Shown piece by piece: positions 53,620-62,569 of a stretch of DNA of 64,000 nt. How positions within the stretch are numbered: position 1 is the first letter of the stretch; every line of letters begins with the position of its first letter. Location of the stretch: positions 1 through 64,000 of the forward strand of contig NZ_BLJU01000016.1 in the NCBI RefSeq assembly GCF_009932725.1, in the 5' to 3' direction. This DNA comes from Pseudomonas yangonensis. GTDB taxonomy: Bacteria > Pseudomonadota > Gammaproteobacteria > Pseudomonadales > Pseudomonadaceae. The position numbers and the translations under genes are program-made. The notes beneath the pieces were generated by a model. The model was given only the letters and a program-made list of their open reading frames with translations, searched no databases and was not told where the DNA came from.

Positions 53620-54480
53620 GTGATTTCCGTTGTGATCTGCAGCGCTCAACCCGCACGGTTGCAGGCAGTGGCTCGCAATATCGAGGCCACGATCGGAGTC
53701 GAACACGAGCTGATTGCCATAGACAACAGCATCGAGGGACGAGGTATCTGCGCGGTTTACAACGAGGGCGCGTCCAGGGCGAGCCACCCGTTCGTGTGTT
53801 TCGTGCATGAGGATGTCGAGTTCCTGAGCCCGAATTGGGGGGCGCGTGCGCTCGCTCATTTCTCAGGCGATGCAGAGCTTGCCCTTATCGGTTTGGCGGG
53901 AAGTCGCTACAAGGCGGCTACGCCGTCTGGCTGGCACAGCGGTGAGGAGGACGATCTGTGCATCAATGTTTGGCACGGGACGACAAGAGAGTGCAGCGAT
54001 GCTGCTTTCGCCAGGCCCGGCGACAGCGGCACGAGCCCATGCGTGCCTGTTGTTGCGCTGGATGGCGTCTGGCTGTTTGTGCGCCGTTCGGTATGGGCTG
54101 AAACGCGCTTCGATGAGCGGCTGACGGGCTTTCATTTTTATGATGTCGACTTCAGCTTGCGTGTCGCTCAGAAGCGCAAGGTTGCCGTGGTTTTCGACAT
54201 TGAGCTTCTGCACTTCTCAATGGGCAGCTTTCGGGAGGACTGGGCCAGGCAGGCGCTCGCCTATGCCGGCTCGGCACCGGTGTCGCTGCCGTTCTCTTGC
54301 TCCACGCCTGCCACTGCAGCCCGGACACGCCGTAAGGAGGAAATGGCGGTGCGCTATTGGCTGCGTCTACTGAGAAGAGCGCATCTGCCACTGCCTTTGC
54401 GCATTCGCTGGCTCCAGGCTGTGGCGATACTGCGTTACCCCGCCCAGTGGCGCGTGGCCCTCAGGTTTCTGCTGCGTTGA
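53620..54480 (+). CDS. StrF-like glycosyltransferase domain protein
   Basis: 286 residues from GTG 53620. The pattern ISVVICSAQPARLQAVARNIEATIGVEHE, AVYNEGASRASHPFVCFVHEDVEFL, DGVWLFVRRSVWAETRFDE and GFHFYDVDFSLRVAQ is that of the StrF-like GT-A family (often called Glyco_tranf_2_5). HEDVEF takes the place of DxD. The C-terminal 70 residues are Arg-rich helices, as in membrane-associated transferases. Its 3' end overlaps the opposite-strand gene by 20 bases. Confidence 0.82.
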   Translation: MISVVICSAQPARLQAVARNIEATIGVEHELIAIDNSIEGRGICAVYNEGASRASHPFVCFVHEDVEFLSPNWGARALAHFSGDAELALIGLAGSRYKAATPSGWHSGEEDDLCINVWHGTTRECSDAAFARPGDSGTSPCVPVVALDGVWLFVRRSVWAETRFDERLTGFHFYDVDFSLRVAQKRKVAVVFDIELLHFSMGSFREDWARQALAYAGSAPVSLPFSCSTPATAARTRRKEEMAVRYWLRLLRRAHLPLPLRIRWLQAVAILRYPAQWRVALRFLLR

Positions 54481-55714
54481 TGATGTCGGCGTAGCGAAAG
54501 AAGGATGCGCCCAGCAGGTAGTCGGCAAGCTGGCGCGTGTCGATAGGGGCGTCGGCGAGCTGCGCCAGTTCCTCGGCATTTGAAAAAACGGGCACGCCGT
54601 CGGCTATCAAGTTCAGGCTGTTCGCTCGATACAGCGCGCAAGGCACGTCGAACAGCATCGCTTCGAACAGGCTCGTGGTGTTGAAGCCGATGGCCAGGTC
54701 GTAGCGCTCTTTAGCCAGCGCTTGCGCTAGGGTCGGGCTGTCATCAAGGGAGGCGTTCGATGGAAGGGCAGCCATCAATGCAGCGTCATCAGCGAGTAAT
54801 GGATGCAGGCGCACCGTCAGTCGACACCGAGAGGCCAGCTTCATCAACAGCTCAAGCAATTCGATGCTGTCAGCTACATAACGCTTGCCCGGTAGCACGC
54901 AGAGAATGTGCTTTCCTCTCTGTGCCGATGGAAGGGGAGTGCGGTGAGACTCCGGCGGTGCGATATAGCCTGCGACCTGAATATGATAGTCGGGCATGCG
55001 ACCGATATCGCGGTGAAACGCTACAATCTCGGCGCGACTGAACTCGCTCCATACCAGCAAGGTGCCGGCAGTGACGTTTTCGTAGTTGATGATGTCGATT
55101 GGCTGCTCGCCACGGTAACGATGATACAGGCCGTGTTGCAGCGAGTAGGTCGGCAGGCCCTTTTGCCGGCAGGCGGCAACCAGAAAACATTCGGGAATAT
55201 TGGCGCTGTTGTAGCTGACCAGTGAAGTTAGCTGCTGGGTAATCTGCAGTCTGTCGATGGCTCTGAAGTGCTTGATGGTGTGGCACAGTGCGCTGAATAC
55301 ATAGAGCCTCAGCCGCAGAGGCAGGGAACAGCGCCGTGTTATCCTCCAGGCTGCGTACATGGCGCGCCAGTCCAGTGCCTTGACGCTGTCTTCCTTGATG
55401 GCGGGCATGTAGCTGATGGTCCGGCGGCGCTGTTCGCTGAGTCGTTTGCCGATGCTCAGGGCGAGTTTGGTCTGGTCGTCGCGATCACAATGCCAGATGT
55501 ACGCGTCACCTTTTAACTGCTCATGTTGGCTGTAGCGCGGGGTCAGGCGTATCAGCTTGATCGCGCTACGGATCTTTTTGCGGGGTGAGCGCTTGTCAAA
55601 CAGCAAGTGCGCCAGCACTGCTGCCGTAGGGTTGCAGAGGTTGTAGCCCCGATAGGTGGCGAACCTGAGCTTTTCTTTCGTTTGGGCGTAGAGGCTATAC
55701 ATGAATGGGTCCAT
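54461..55714 (-). CDS. Putative GT-B glycosyltransferase or polyol-phosphate transferase on the opposite strand
   Basis: 417 residues from ATG 55714; MYSLY at 55702 is another possible start. Seen: a basic N-terminal half (KKIRSAIKLIRLTPRY), then LVSYNSANIPECFLVAACRQKGLPTYSLQHGLYHRYRG, a QHG motif like that of capsule Kdo- and CDP-glycerol transferases. The C-terminal half has VLPGKRYVADSIELLELLMKLA, VRLHPLLADD and AIGFNTTSLFEAMLFDVPCALYR, the nucleotide-binding end. Function: an outer-core or capsule transferase is likely, but exact donor unknown. It is the only gene of its strand between 39338 and 62569, so it is probably a later insertion. Confidence 0.75.
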   Translation of the reverse strand: MDPFMYSLYAQTKEKLRFATYRGYNLCNPTAAVLAHLLFDKRSPRKKIRSAIKLIRLTPRYSQHEQLKGDAYIWHCDRDDQTKLALSIGKRLSEQRRRTISYMPAIKEDSVKALDWRAMYAAWRITRRCSLPLRLRLYVFSALCHTIKHFRAIDRLQITQQLTSLVSYNSANIPECFLVAACRQKGLPTYSLQHGLYHRYRGEQPIDIINYENVTAGTLLVWSEFSRAEIVAFHRDIGRMPDYHIQVAGYIAPPESHRTPLPSAQRGKHILCVLPGKRYVADSIELLELLMKLASRCRLTVRLHPLLADDAALMAALPSNASLDDSPTLAQALAKERYDLAIGFNTTSLFEAMLFDVPCALYRANSLNLIADGVPVFSNAEELAQLADAPIDTRQLADYLLGASFFRYADIINAAET

Positions 55715-55767
55715 CGGGCAGCGGCAGGCCGCACCGCAAGCACCTGATACTCACTTGGAGGCTTGAG

Positions 55768-56502
55768 GTGGGAAAAACCCTAGTCTTCCAAAATGAGCAT
55801 ATGGGGCGCAAACAGATCAAGAGGCTAATGGCACCTCTCGTCGATCTGGTCGATTTCGCACCTGGACGGGCGGTCGCCAGGATTGGCCTGGGAAATGAGT
55901 CCTTGTTCGTCAAGCGCTATAGGCGATCCATGAAACCTTGGTGGAAGCGGATTCTACGCCGCCCCTATCACTCTCCGCTGAGAACCGAGGCGATGGTGCT
56001 CGCCAAGCTGAGATCGCTCGGTTTCGCGGCGCCTGAGCCTTTGCTGTACACAGAGTCGCGTCACCCGGGTTTCCACGAAAGCCTGCTGTTCACCCGTTTC
56101 CTGCCGGGGGTGCCGCTGGCCACTCTGGCGGGGGAGGCGTTGCAGCGAGGCGCTCAGCAGGCGCTGAGCTTGCTCGGCCAACTGCACGGTCATGGGGTCG
56201 TCCACGGCGACTGTAATCCTTACAACTTTCTTGTGGCCGATCAGGCTTATCTGCTGGATTTCGAGCGTGCGGCTGGTTTCAGTCAGGAAGCTGCCGTGGA
56301 TGACTTCAAGAAAATCATGTTGCGCCTGCGTGACCTGGGGTTGAGTGACGAGATGCTCGAAACGCTTGCCGCAAGCTATTGCTCAGCGACCGATTCGCCG
56401 GTATTCGATGCGCAGGCGGTATTGGCTGAGCTACAAGGGGTAAGTGTGGTTCGCAAGCCTACGCGCTGGCGGCCACCCCAAGAGTTGCAAGGCTTGCTCT
56501 GA
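55768..56502 (+). CDS. LPS kinase-like protein (RfaY/WaaY-like) with GTG start
   Basis: 244 residues from GTG 55768, with a strong GGAGG 6 bases upstream. The frame is open to 55705, but that would overlap the 5' end of the opposite-strand gene. Kinase motifs: ESLFVKRYRRS (ATP lysine), LHGHGVVHGDCNPYNFLV (catalytic Asp and Asn) and AYLLDFERAAGF. All key residues are present, so it should be active, perhaps on an outer-core sugar. It precedes msbA with a promoter candidate between. Confidence 0.87.
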   Translation: MGKTLVFQNEHMGRKQIKRLMAPLVDLVDFAPGRAVARIGLGNESLFVKRYRRSMKPWWKRILRRPYHSPLRTEAMVLAKLRSLGFAAPEPLLYTESRHPGFHESLLFTRFLPGVPLATLAGEALQRGAQQALSLLGQLHGHGVVHGDCNPYNFLVADQAYLLDFERAAGFSQEAAVDDFKKIMLRLRDLGLSDEMLETLAASYCSATDSPVFDAQAVLAELQGVSVVRKPTRWRPPQELQGLL

Positions 56503-56510
56503 GCGCAGGG

Positions 56511-56534
56511 AGCCGGTCGCAATACACCGGCTTT
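56511..56534 (+). terminator. Stem-loop before msbA
   Basis: AGCCGGT (56511-56517) pairs with ACCGGCT (56526-56532) around an 8-base loop, followed by TT. Weak as a terminator. Confidence 0.35.
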
Positions 56535-56543
56535 CAGGCGCAT

Positions 56544-56571
56544 TTGGTTGCGTGTTCCCTGGTGGTACAAT
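56544..56571 (+). promoter_or_regulatory. Candidate promoter of msbA
   Basis: TTGGTT (56544-56549) and TACAAT (56566-56571) are 16 bases apart, giving a start near 56578 and a leader of about 23 bases before ATG 56601. The -35 box is weak. Confidence 0.45.
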
Positions 56572-56600
56572 CGCCGGCTTCACCCCAGAGCCAGCATCTC

Positions 56601-58415
56601 ATGCCTGATTCAAGCACCAAAGCCTCCCCGATCTCCAGCTTCAAGTTGTACATGCGGCTGTTGAGCTACATGAGGCGCTACTGGGTGATGTTCGGCGTCA
56701 GCATGATCGGTTACATCATCTTTGCCTCGACTCAGCCGATGCTCGCCGGGCTACTCAAGTACTTCGTCGACGGGCTCGCCAGCCCCGAGGCCGGCATGGT
56801 CGAGCTGCCGCTGCTCGGCAGTATGCAATTGCTCTATGGTGTGCCGCTGGCATTGTTGCTGATCACATTCTGGCAGGGTATCGGCTCCTTTCTCGGTGGT
56901 TATTACCTTGCCCGGGTGTCGCTGGGCTTGGTGCAGGATCTGCGCATCGCGCTGTTCAACAACCTGCTGACGCTGCCCAACCGTTACTTTGACAATCACT
57001 CCACCGGCTACCTGATTTCGCGCATCACTTACAACGTCGGTTCAGTTACCGGCGCGGCGACGGACGCCCTGAAGGTCATGGTGCGCGAAGGCCTGACAGT
57101 GGTTTTCCTGTTCGGCTACCTGCTGTGGATGAACTGGAAGCTGACCATGGTGATGGTGGCGATCCTGCCACTCATTGCACTGATGGTTAAGAGTGCGAGC
57201 AAGAAATTCCGCAGCCAGAGCCGCAAGATCCAGAGCGCGATGGGCGAGTTGACCCATGTCTCCTCCGAAACCATCCAGAATTACCGTGTGGTGCGCAGTT
57301 TCGGTGGCGAGCGCTACGAACGTGAGCGCTTTTATGATGCGAGCGAGGACAGTACGCGCAAGCAACTGCGTATGACGCGTACCAGTGCGATCTACACGCC
57401 TAGCCTGCAACTGGTGAACTACGCCGCCATGGCATTTCTGATGTTCCTGGTGCTGTTCCTGCGCGGCGATGCCAGTGTGGGTGATCTGGTTGCCTACATT
57501 ACTGCTGCGGGACTTCTGCCCAAGCCGATTCGCCAGCTCTCGGAAGTCAGCTCGACCATTCAGAAAGGGCTTGCCGGCGCCGAAAGTATCTTTGAGCAAT
57601 TGGACGAGGCGCCCGAACCGGATCGGGGTACAGTCGAGAAAGAACGGGTCAGCGGAGCTCTCGAAGTCAAACATCTGAGCTTCGTCTACCCGGACACTGA
57701 GAAAGTCGTCCTGCAAGACATCAACTTTAGCGTCGAGCCGGGGCAGATGGTGGCGCTGGTCGGTCGCTCAGGTAGCGGCAAGTCTACGCTGGCCAATCTG
57801 ATTCCGCGCTTCTATCAGCATGATCAAGGGCAAATTCTGCTCGATGGCACGCCTATAGAAGACTACCGCATCGAGAACCTGAGAAAGCACATCGCTTTGG
57901 TCACGCAACAGGTTTCCCTGTTCAACGACACCGTCGTCAACAATATCGCCTATGGTGATCTCCGCAATTTGCCGCGCGAGGCGGTGGAGCAGGCCGCCGA
58001 GGCTGCCTATGCCCGCGAATTCATCGATCTGCTTCCGCAGGGGTTCGACACCAAGGTGGGGGAGGATGGCGTCATGCTGTCGGGCGGGCAGCGTCAGCGT
58101 CTGGCGATCGCCCGGGCCTTGCTCAAGAGCGCGCCCGTGCTGATTCTCGATGAGGCGACCTCGGCGCTGGACACCGAGTCCGAGCGTTATATTCAGGCCG
58201 CGCTGGACAAGGTCATGGAAGGTCGTACCACACTGGTCATCGCGCATCGGTTGTCGACCATCGAAAAGGCCGACCTGATCCTGGTCATGGATCAGGGGCG
58301 CATCGTCGAGCGCGGCACCCACGAGTCGCTGCTCGCGCAGAACGGTTACTACGCCCGACTTCATGCCATGGGCCTAGAGGAAAAGGACGAGTCGCAAGAG
58401 CAGCCCGAATCCTGA
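56601..58415 (+). CDS. msbA: Lipid A-core flippase
   Basis: 604 residues from ATG 56601. Six membrane helices (about 25-335), then the ATPase domain with Walker A GRSGSGKSTL, signature LSGGQRQRLAIARAL, Walker B PVLILDEATSALD and the His switch VIAHRLST. It flips lipid A-core from the inner to the outer leaflet of the inner membrane so that WaaL and Lpt proteins can act. In Pseudomonas it is normally close to the waa genes, as here. Its length and motifs are normal. A short frame to 56544 upstream is not part of the protein. Confidence 0.97.
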   Translation: MPDSSTKASPISSFKLYMRLLSYMRRYWVMFGVSMIGYIIFASTQPMLAGLLKYFVDGLASPEAGMVELPLLGSMQLLYGVPLALLLITFWQGIGSFLGGYYLARVSLGLVQDLRIALFNNLLTLPNRYFDNHSTGYLISRITYNVGSVTGAATDALKVMVREGLTVVFLFGYLLWMNWKLTMVMVAILPLIALMVKSASKKFRSQSRKIQSAMGELTHVSSETIQNYRVVRSFGGERYERERFYDASEDSTRKQLRMTRTSAIYTPSLQLVNYAAMAFLMFLVLFLRGDASVGDLVAYITAAGLLPKPIRQLSEVSSTIQKGLAGAESIFEQLDEAPEPDRGTVEKERVSGALEVKHLSFVYPDTEKVVLQDINFSVEPGQMVALVGRSGSGKSTLANLIPRFYQHDQGQILLDGTPIEDYRIENLRKHIALVTQQVSLFNDTVVNNIAYGDLRNLPREAVEQAAEAAYAREFIDLLPQGFDTKVGEDGVMLSGGQRQRLAIARALLKSAPVLILDEATSALDTESERYIQAALDKVMEGRTTLVIAHRLSTIEKADLILVMDQGRIVERGTHESLLAQNGYYARLHAMGLEEKDESQEQPES

Positions 58416-58526
58416 TAGGAAGGAGCGTCGAAGCGACATCGACATGGCGTTCCGAATGGGCGGATGTGTCCAGTAAAGGTTTGCAGCACTTGATCACGGA
58501 CGATACTGGATTATGCGGGAGTTTTG

Positions 58527-59579
58527 ATGGCCGAGGTTCTAACGCACGCTGATACCCATCTACCGGTGGTGTCGGCTGATTGTCGTATCGCATTGGTGCC
58601 TTCCATGGGCCTGGGGGACGGATGCATCTATCTGGTTCTGGCCGCCAACCTGGCGCGCGCTGGTTATCGGGTAACGTTGCTGAGCAATCACTTCGGCCCC
58701 CTGAACGACTGGTTGCCGCTATTCGAGACCCGGCCGCTGCCGTTGCCTGCGGACACATTCGCGGCGCTCGATGGTTTCGATCTGGTCGTCTCAGACATGG
58801 GCAGCATGCTGACCCGCTATGCTGAGGCGGCTGAGGAATTGGCCAGGCGTTATGTCTTCGTCGGCACACTGAAAGTCGACTCACGATTCGTGCGGGATCC
58901 GGCGGTCGATACCCTGGCGCGACTGCCGACGGAAAAAGCGCGCCTTCTTGCCCCTCTGGCTGCAGCCGCCGGGCCGCTGCGTTGCCTGCCGGACGATAGC
59001 GTCAGCATGGTCGAGCAGGCTGTCGCCTTCTGTCGCATACGCCTGGGGCTGAATGATGCCAATAGCGATATCGGCCTGCAGATGCCCCCCACGCTCCAGT
59101 ATCGCCGCCATGCACGGCGTGTGATGTTGCACCCGCTTTCATACAACGTGAAGAAAAACTGGCCCGCACATAAATACCTTGCTTTGGCCAGGCGCTTGCG
59201 TTCGGCGGGTTACCAGCCTCAGTTCGTGCTGTCTCCCAAGGAGCGCTGCGATCACCTCGACGTGTTTGCAGCCGAGTTCGAGGTTCCCGAATTTCCAGAT
59301 GCGAAAGCTCTGGCCGCCTACCTGTACGAGTCCGGTTATGTGATCGGCAACGATTCGGGGGTCGGCCATCTTGCCTCGGCGCTAGGGGTGCCGGTTCTGA
59401 CTCTTTACCGCAAGCGACGTGATGGGTTTTGCTGGCGCCCGGGTTGGGGGATTGGTCAGGTCGTGCGCCCAATCTTCTCGCTGAGCTTCATGCGTGATCG
59501 ATGGGCGATGTTCATGAGTGTCAATCGGGTGGCCAGGGGGTTCCAGATGTTGAGTCGAAGGGTCGGAGGGGACCAATAA
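58527..59579 (+). CDS. GT9 family glycosyltransferase (heptosyltransferase-like)
   Basis: 350 residues from ATG 58527, with GGGAG 5 bases upstream. The first half has a Gly-rich loop VPSMGLGDGCIYLVLAANLARAGY; the second half has HPLSYNVKKNWPAHKYLALA and YVIGNDSGVGHLASALGVPVLTLYRKR, the GT9 ADP-heptose site. It is a distinct GT9 member beside waaF and waaC, so it may be a third heptosyltransferase, or use another sugar. Its stop overlaps the next start by one base (TAATG). Confidence 0.87.
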   Translation: MAEVLTHADTHLPVVSADCRIALVPSMGLGDGCIYLVLAANLARAGYRVTLLSNHFGPLNDWLPLFETRPLPLPADTFAALDGFDLVVSDMGSMLTRYAEAAEELARRYVFVGTLKVDSRFVRDPAVDTLARLPTEKARLLAPLAAAAGPLRCLPDDSVSMVEQAVAFCRIRLGLNDANSDIGLQMPPTLQYRRHARRVMLHPLSYNVKKNWPAHKYLALARRLRSAGYQPQFVLSPKERCDHLDVFAAEFEVPEFPDAKALAAYLYESGYVIGNDSGVGHLASALGVPVLTLYRKRRDGFCWRPGWGIGQVVRPIFSLSFMRDRWAMFMSVNRVARGFQMLSRRVGGDQ

Positions 59580-60490
59580 TGAGTGGCTCTACCGCGATCA
59601 CGATCGTCATTCCGGCCTACAATTATGCCAAGACCCTGGGACGCACCGTTCGCTCGGTAGTGCCGCAGCTGAGTAATGACGATGAGTTGCTGATCATCGA
59701 TGACGGCTCCAGGGATCACACGCCGCAAGTCATCGAAGCATTGAAAGCCGAGTTTCCCGCGAGGTTCATTGCGTTGCGCAAGGACAATGGCGGATTGGCC
59801 TCGGTGCGTAATCTGGGTATCGAGAGGGCTCGCCATGACTGGCTGATCTTTCTTGATGCGGATGACGAAATGGCGCCAGACAGCCTGGCCCTGATTCGCG
59901 CACATCTTGCTTCCAACGGTCAGACGCGCATGGTCATCGGTGGGCATTGGTCGGTCGATCAGAGCGGGCGTCGTCGCCAGCATTCGCCTGAAAAGCTGCC
60001 GCAGACGCCTATCCAGCGGGTCAAAAGCTACCTGCTCGACAAAACCTTGAGCATCTCCAACGGCGCTTGTGTGATGCATCGTTCTATTTTCCGGGCCGGC
60101 AACTATCCAGAGCGCTTTCGCAACGCTGAGGACATTCCGGTATTTGCACAAACGCTTGCGGCCTTTCCGGTTACGCTGCTGCCAGAACCCTTGGCATTGA
60201 TTCACAAGCACAGCGATAGCCTGCGTCATGATTTCAGTTCCAGCCTGGCCGGCGGCGTCGAGCTGGTCGACGAGGTATTCAGGAGGTTGCCTGAAGAGTT
60301 GCAGCCGCTGCGTGCAGCCTTTTATCAGCAGCGTTGTCTGTCGCTATTCCGTAGTGCCTGTCTGGCGGGGGATCCGGTAGCCGCCAAGCGATTCTATCGC
60401 CAGGCGGTGGCGAGCGACTGGCGAGTGCTGCTCAAGCTTTCCTATCTTCGCAAGGCGATTCGTCTGTGGATGGGCCGTCTGGATGGCTAG
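59579..60490 (+). CDS. Glycosyltransferase family 2
   Basis: 303 residues from ATG 59579. GT-A motifs: ITIVIPAYNYAKTLGRTV, DDGSRDHTPQVI, FLDADDEMAPDSL (DxD) and SNGACVMHRSIFRAGNYPERFRNAEDIPVFAQ with the catalytic ED. The C-terminal region is helical and basic. It overlaps the preceding GT9 gene by one base and the following GT4 gene by eight. Confidence 0.9.
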   Translation: MSGSTAITIVIPAYNYAKTLGRTVRSVVPQLSNDDELLIIDDGSRDHTPQVIEALKAEFPARFIALRKDNGGLASVRNLGIERARHDWLIFLDADDEMAPDSLALIRAHLASNGQTRMVIGGHWSVDQSGRRRQHSPEKLPQTPIQRVKSYLLDKTLSISNGACVMHRSIFRAGNYPERFRNAEDIPVFAQTLAAFPVTLLPEPLALIHKHSDSLRHDFSSSLAGGVELVDEVFRRLPEELQPLRAAFYQQRCLSLFRSACLAGDPVAAKRFYRQAVASDWRVLLKLSYLRKAIRLWMGRLDG

Positions 60491-61628
60491 GATGCTGAAG
60501 GTCCTGCAGTTGCAGACTCGTTACAACGCAGCGGACACCAACTCCGATCTGGGCGAACAGATTTTACAGGGGCTGCCCGCGGAACGCTTCGAGGTGGTCA
60601 ATGCATACCTTGAAGGCCGGCCTGCTGACAGTGCGGTTAGCCCAGCTGGTCGCCGGCAAGTTTTTTTCGAGTTCAGCGAGAAGGACATGAGCGGTTTGCG
60701 CCGCAAGGTACGAGCGCGCCTGCTGGCATTCTGTCGGGAGGAAGGTTTCGATGTGGTATTGCTGCACCGCTTCAAGGCCGTCAACCTGTTCATGCACCTT
60801 AACAAAAAGCTGCGTATCGCCCGTTGCATCGGCGTGTCCCACGGTTTTGGCGAATACGACCGGTTCTATCGGCGCTGGCAGGCCAGGCGCCTGATCGATG
60901 AGTGCTGGCGCTTTGTCGGCGTGTCACCGGCGGTGGTCGATTATTTGGTGTCGCTGCGCTGTGGCTTCACGAAAGCGAACACGGTGTCGATCACCAACGC
61001 GCTGGACATCGATCTTGCCGAGTCACTGCAGCTGTCGCGAGACGAGGCGCGTCAGGCGCTGGGTTTACCGCTGGAACCGATGATCGTAGGTGCCATTGGG
61101 CGCCTGGTGCCGATCAAGGGGCACACTCATCTGATTCGCGCGTTCGCGGCCCTCAGCCAGGAGTTCCCCTGCGCACAGCTGGCCATCATCGGCGGTGGGC
61201 GCGAGCAGGGTAATCTTGAGGCGCTGGTCGCCGAGTCCGGTCTGCAGGGGCGTGTGCATCTATGCGGTACACAGCCCGACGCCATGCGCTATGTAAGGGC
61301 TTTTGATCTCTTCGCTATGCCTTCGCTGCAGGAAGGGCTTGGGCTCGCGCTGCTGGAGGGTATGTGCGGTCGCTTGCCGGTGATGGGCTCGGATATTCCT
61401 GCGATGCGGCCGTTGTTACAGGGGGCTGGCGGACGGCTGTTCACCCCAGGCGATGTCGCCTCGCTGACCGAGCAGCTGCGTGCCAGTCTGGCCGATAGCG
61501 AATCCGCGCGGATCGAGCAGGGGGAGCGAGCCTACCGATACCTCAGGCGCGAACACGACATCGAGGATTTCCGTCGTAAATACCGTGAGCTGCTCGAAGG
61601 CGATCAGCTGCTGAAAGGATCGTCTTGA
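60483..61628 (+). CDS. Glycosyltransferase family 4, copy B
   Basis: 381 residues. ATG 60483 overlaps the previous stop; ATG 60492 (MLKVLQLQ) is an alternative that removes the overlap. GT-B motifs: ARCIGVSHGFGEYDRFYRR, VGAIGRLVPIKGHTHLIRA, QEGLGLALLEGMCGRLPVMGS (E-x7-E with Gly-rich loop). It is a paralogue of the gene at 49544 and is likewise followed by a GT2 gene with overlapping start, so the pair forms a duplicated module. Confidence 0.9.
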   Translation: MARMLKVLQLQTRYNAADTNSDLGEQILQGLPAERFEVVNAYLEGRPADSAVSPAGRRQVFFEFSEKDMSGLRRKVRARLLAFCREEGFDVVLLHRFKAVNLFMHLNKKLRIARCIGVSHGFGEYDRFYRRWQARRLIDECWRFVGVSPAVVDYLVSLRCGFTKANTVSITNALDIDLAESLQLSRDEARQALGLPLEPMIVGAIGRLVPIKGHTHLIRAFAALSQEFPCAQLAIIGGGREQGNLEALVAESGLQGRVHLCGTQPDAMRYVRAFDLFAMPSLQEGLGLALLEGMCGRLPVMGSDIPAMRPLLQGAGGRLFTPGDVASLTEQLRASLADSESARIEQGERAYRYLRREHDIEDFRRKYRELLEGDQLLKGSS

Positions 61629-62506
61629 TGACCGAAAGTGACAACCTACCTCCCTTGGTGTCGGTACTTATCTCCTCCTACAACCATGCAGACTTCATCG
61701 AGGCCAGCATTCGCAGCGTCTATGCGCAGAGCTACCCCAACATCGAGCTGCTGGTAGTCGATGATGGCTCGCGCGACGGCAGCGTCGAAGTGATCCGGCG
61801 ACTGCAGGCGGAGCTCGGCTTCGATTTCGTGGCGCAGGCGAATAAAGGATTGTGCACAACGCTCAACGAGATGATCGGCCGAAGCAAGGGCCGTTACATC
61901 GCACCATTGGGCTCCGATGACGTGATGTTGCCCGAGCGATTTTCACTGCAGGTCCCGTTCATGGAACAGCATCCAGAAACGGGCATCTGTGCGGGCGGCA
62001 TCGTGCTTATCGACGGGGATGGCAAGCCATTGCCCGACAAGAAACAGCGCCATCGCCCGGCTCGGCGGCTCGATTTCGATGACTTGTTCATGGACCGCAA
62101 GCCGGGACCGCCGGCACCGACCTTGCTGTTTCGCCGCGAGGCGCTGGAGGAGGTGGGCGGCTTCGATCCTAGCATCCGCATCGAGGACTATTTCGTGGAG
62201 CTGCGTATCGCGCGGGCCGGCTATTTCATCGACATACTCGAGGAGCCGCTTGCTCTGTATCGCGTGCACGGAAGCAACACTTACAAGAACCGACGTCTGA
62301 TGATCGAGACCGAGCTGGCTATCTATCAGCGCTTCAGTGACCACCCTGGCTACGAAGCAACGCGCCTGCGTTATCTCAATGCCATGTTCACCAAGGTGGC
62401 CAATGAGGATCACGTGCTGGCTGGCGAGTTGCTGGCGCAGATTCCCTGGCGATCGCGCAATCTGAAGACACTCAAGGGGCTCTGGCGCTACTGGCTCAAG
62501 CGCTGA
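61628..62506 (+). CDS. Glycosyltransferase family 2, copy B
   Basis: 292 residues from ATG 61628, one base overlap with the previous stop (TGATG). GT-A motifs: PLVSVLISSYNHADFIEASI, DDGSRDGSVEVI, LGSDDVMLPERF, where SDD replaces DxD, and RREALEEVGGFDPSIRIEDYFVELRIARAGY. It is paralogous to the gene at 50677 (same DPS[LI]R[VI][QE]D... block and C-terminal [QA]IP[LW]R). It ends the plus-strand run; the next genes are convergent. Confidence 0.9.
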   Translation: MTESDNLPPLVSVLISSYNHADFIEASIRSVYAQSYPNIELLVVDDGSRDGSVEVIRRLQAELGFDFVAQANKGLCTTLNEMIGRSKGRYIAPLGSDDVMLPERFSLQVPFMEQHPETGICAGGIVLIDGDGKPLPDKKQRHRPARRLDFDDLFMDRKPGPPAPTLLFRREALEEVGGFDPSIRIEDYFVELRIARAGYFIDILEEPLALYRVHGSNTYKNRRLMIETELAIYQRFSDHPGYEATRLRYLNAMFTKVANEDHVLAGELLAQIPWRSRNLKTLKGLWRYWLKR

Positions 62507-62569
62507 GCGGGTGGCCCCCAGATGAGAGCGGCACCGCTGCCGCGACATCATTATGCAGTTATGGCAGGG

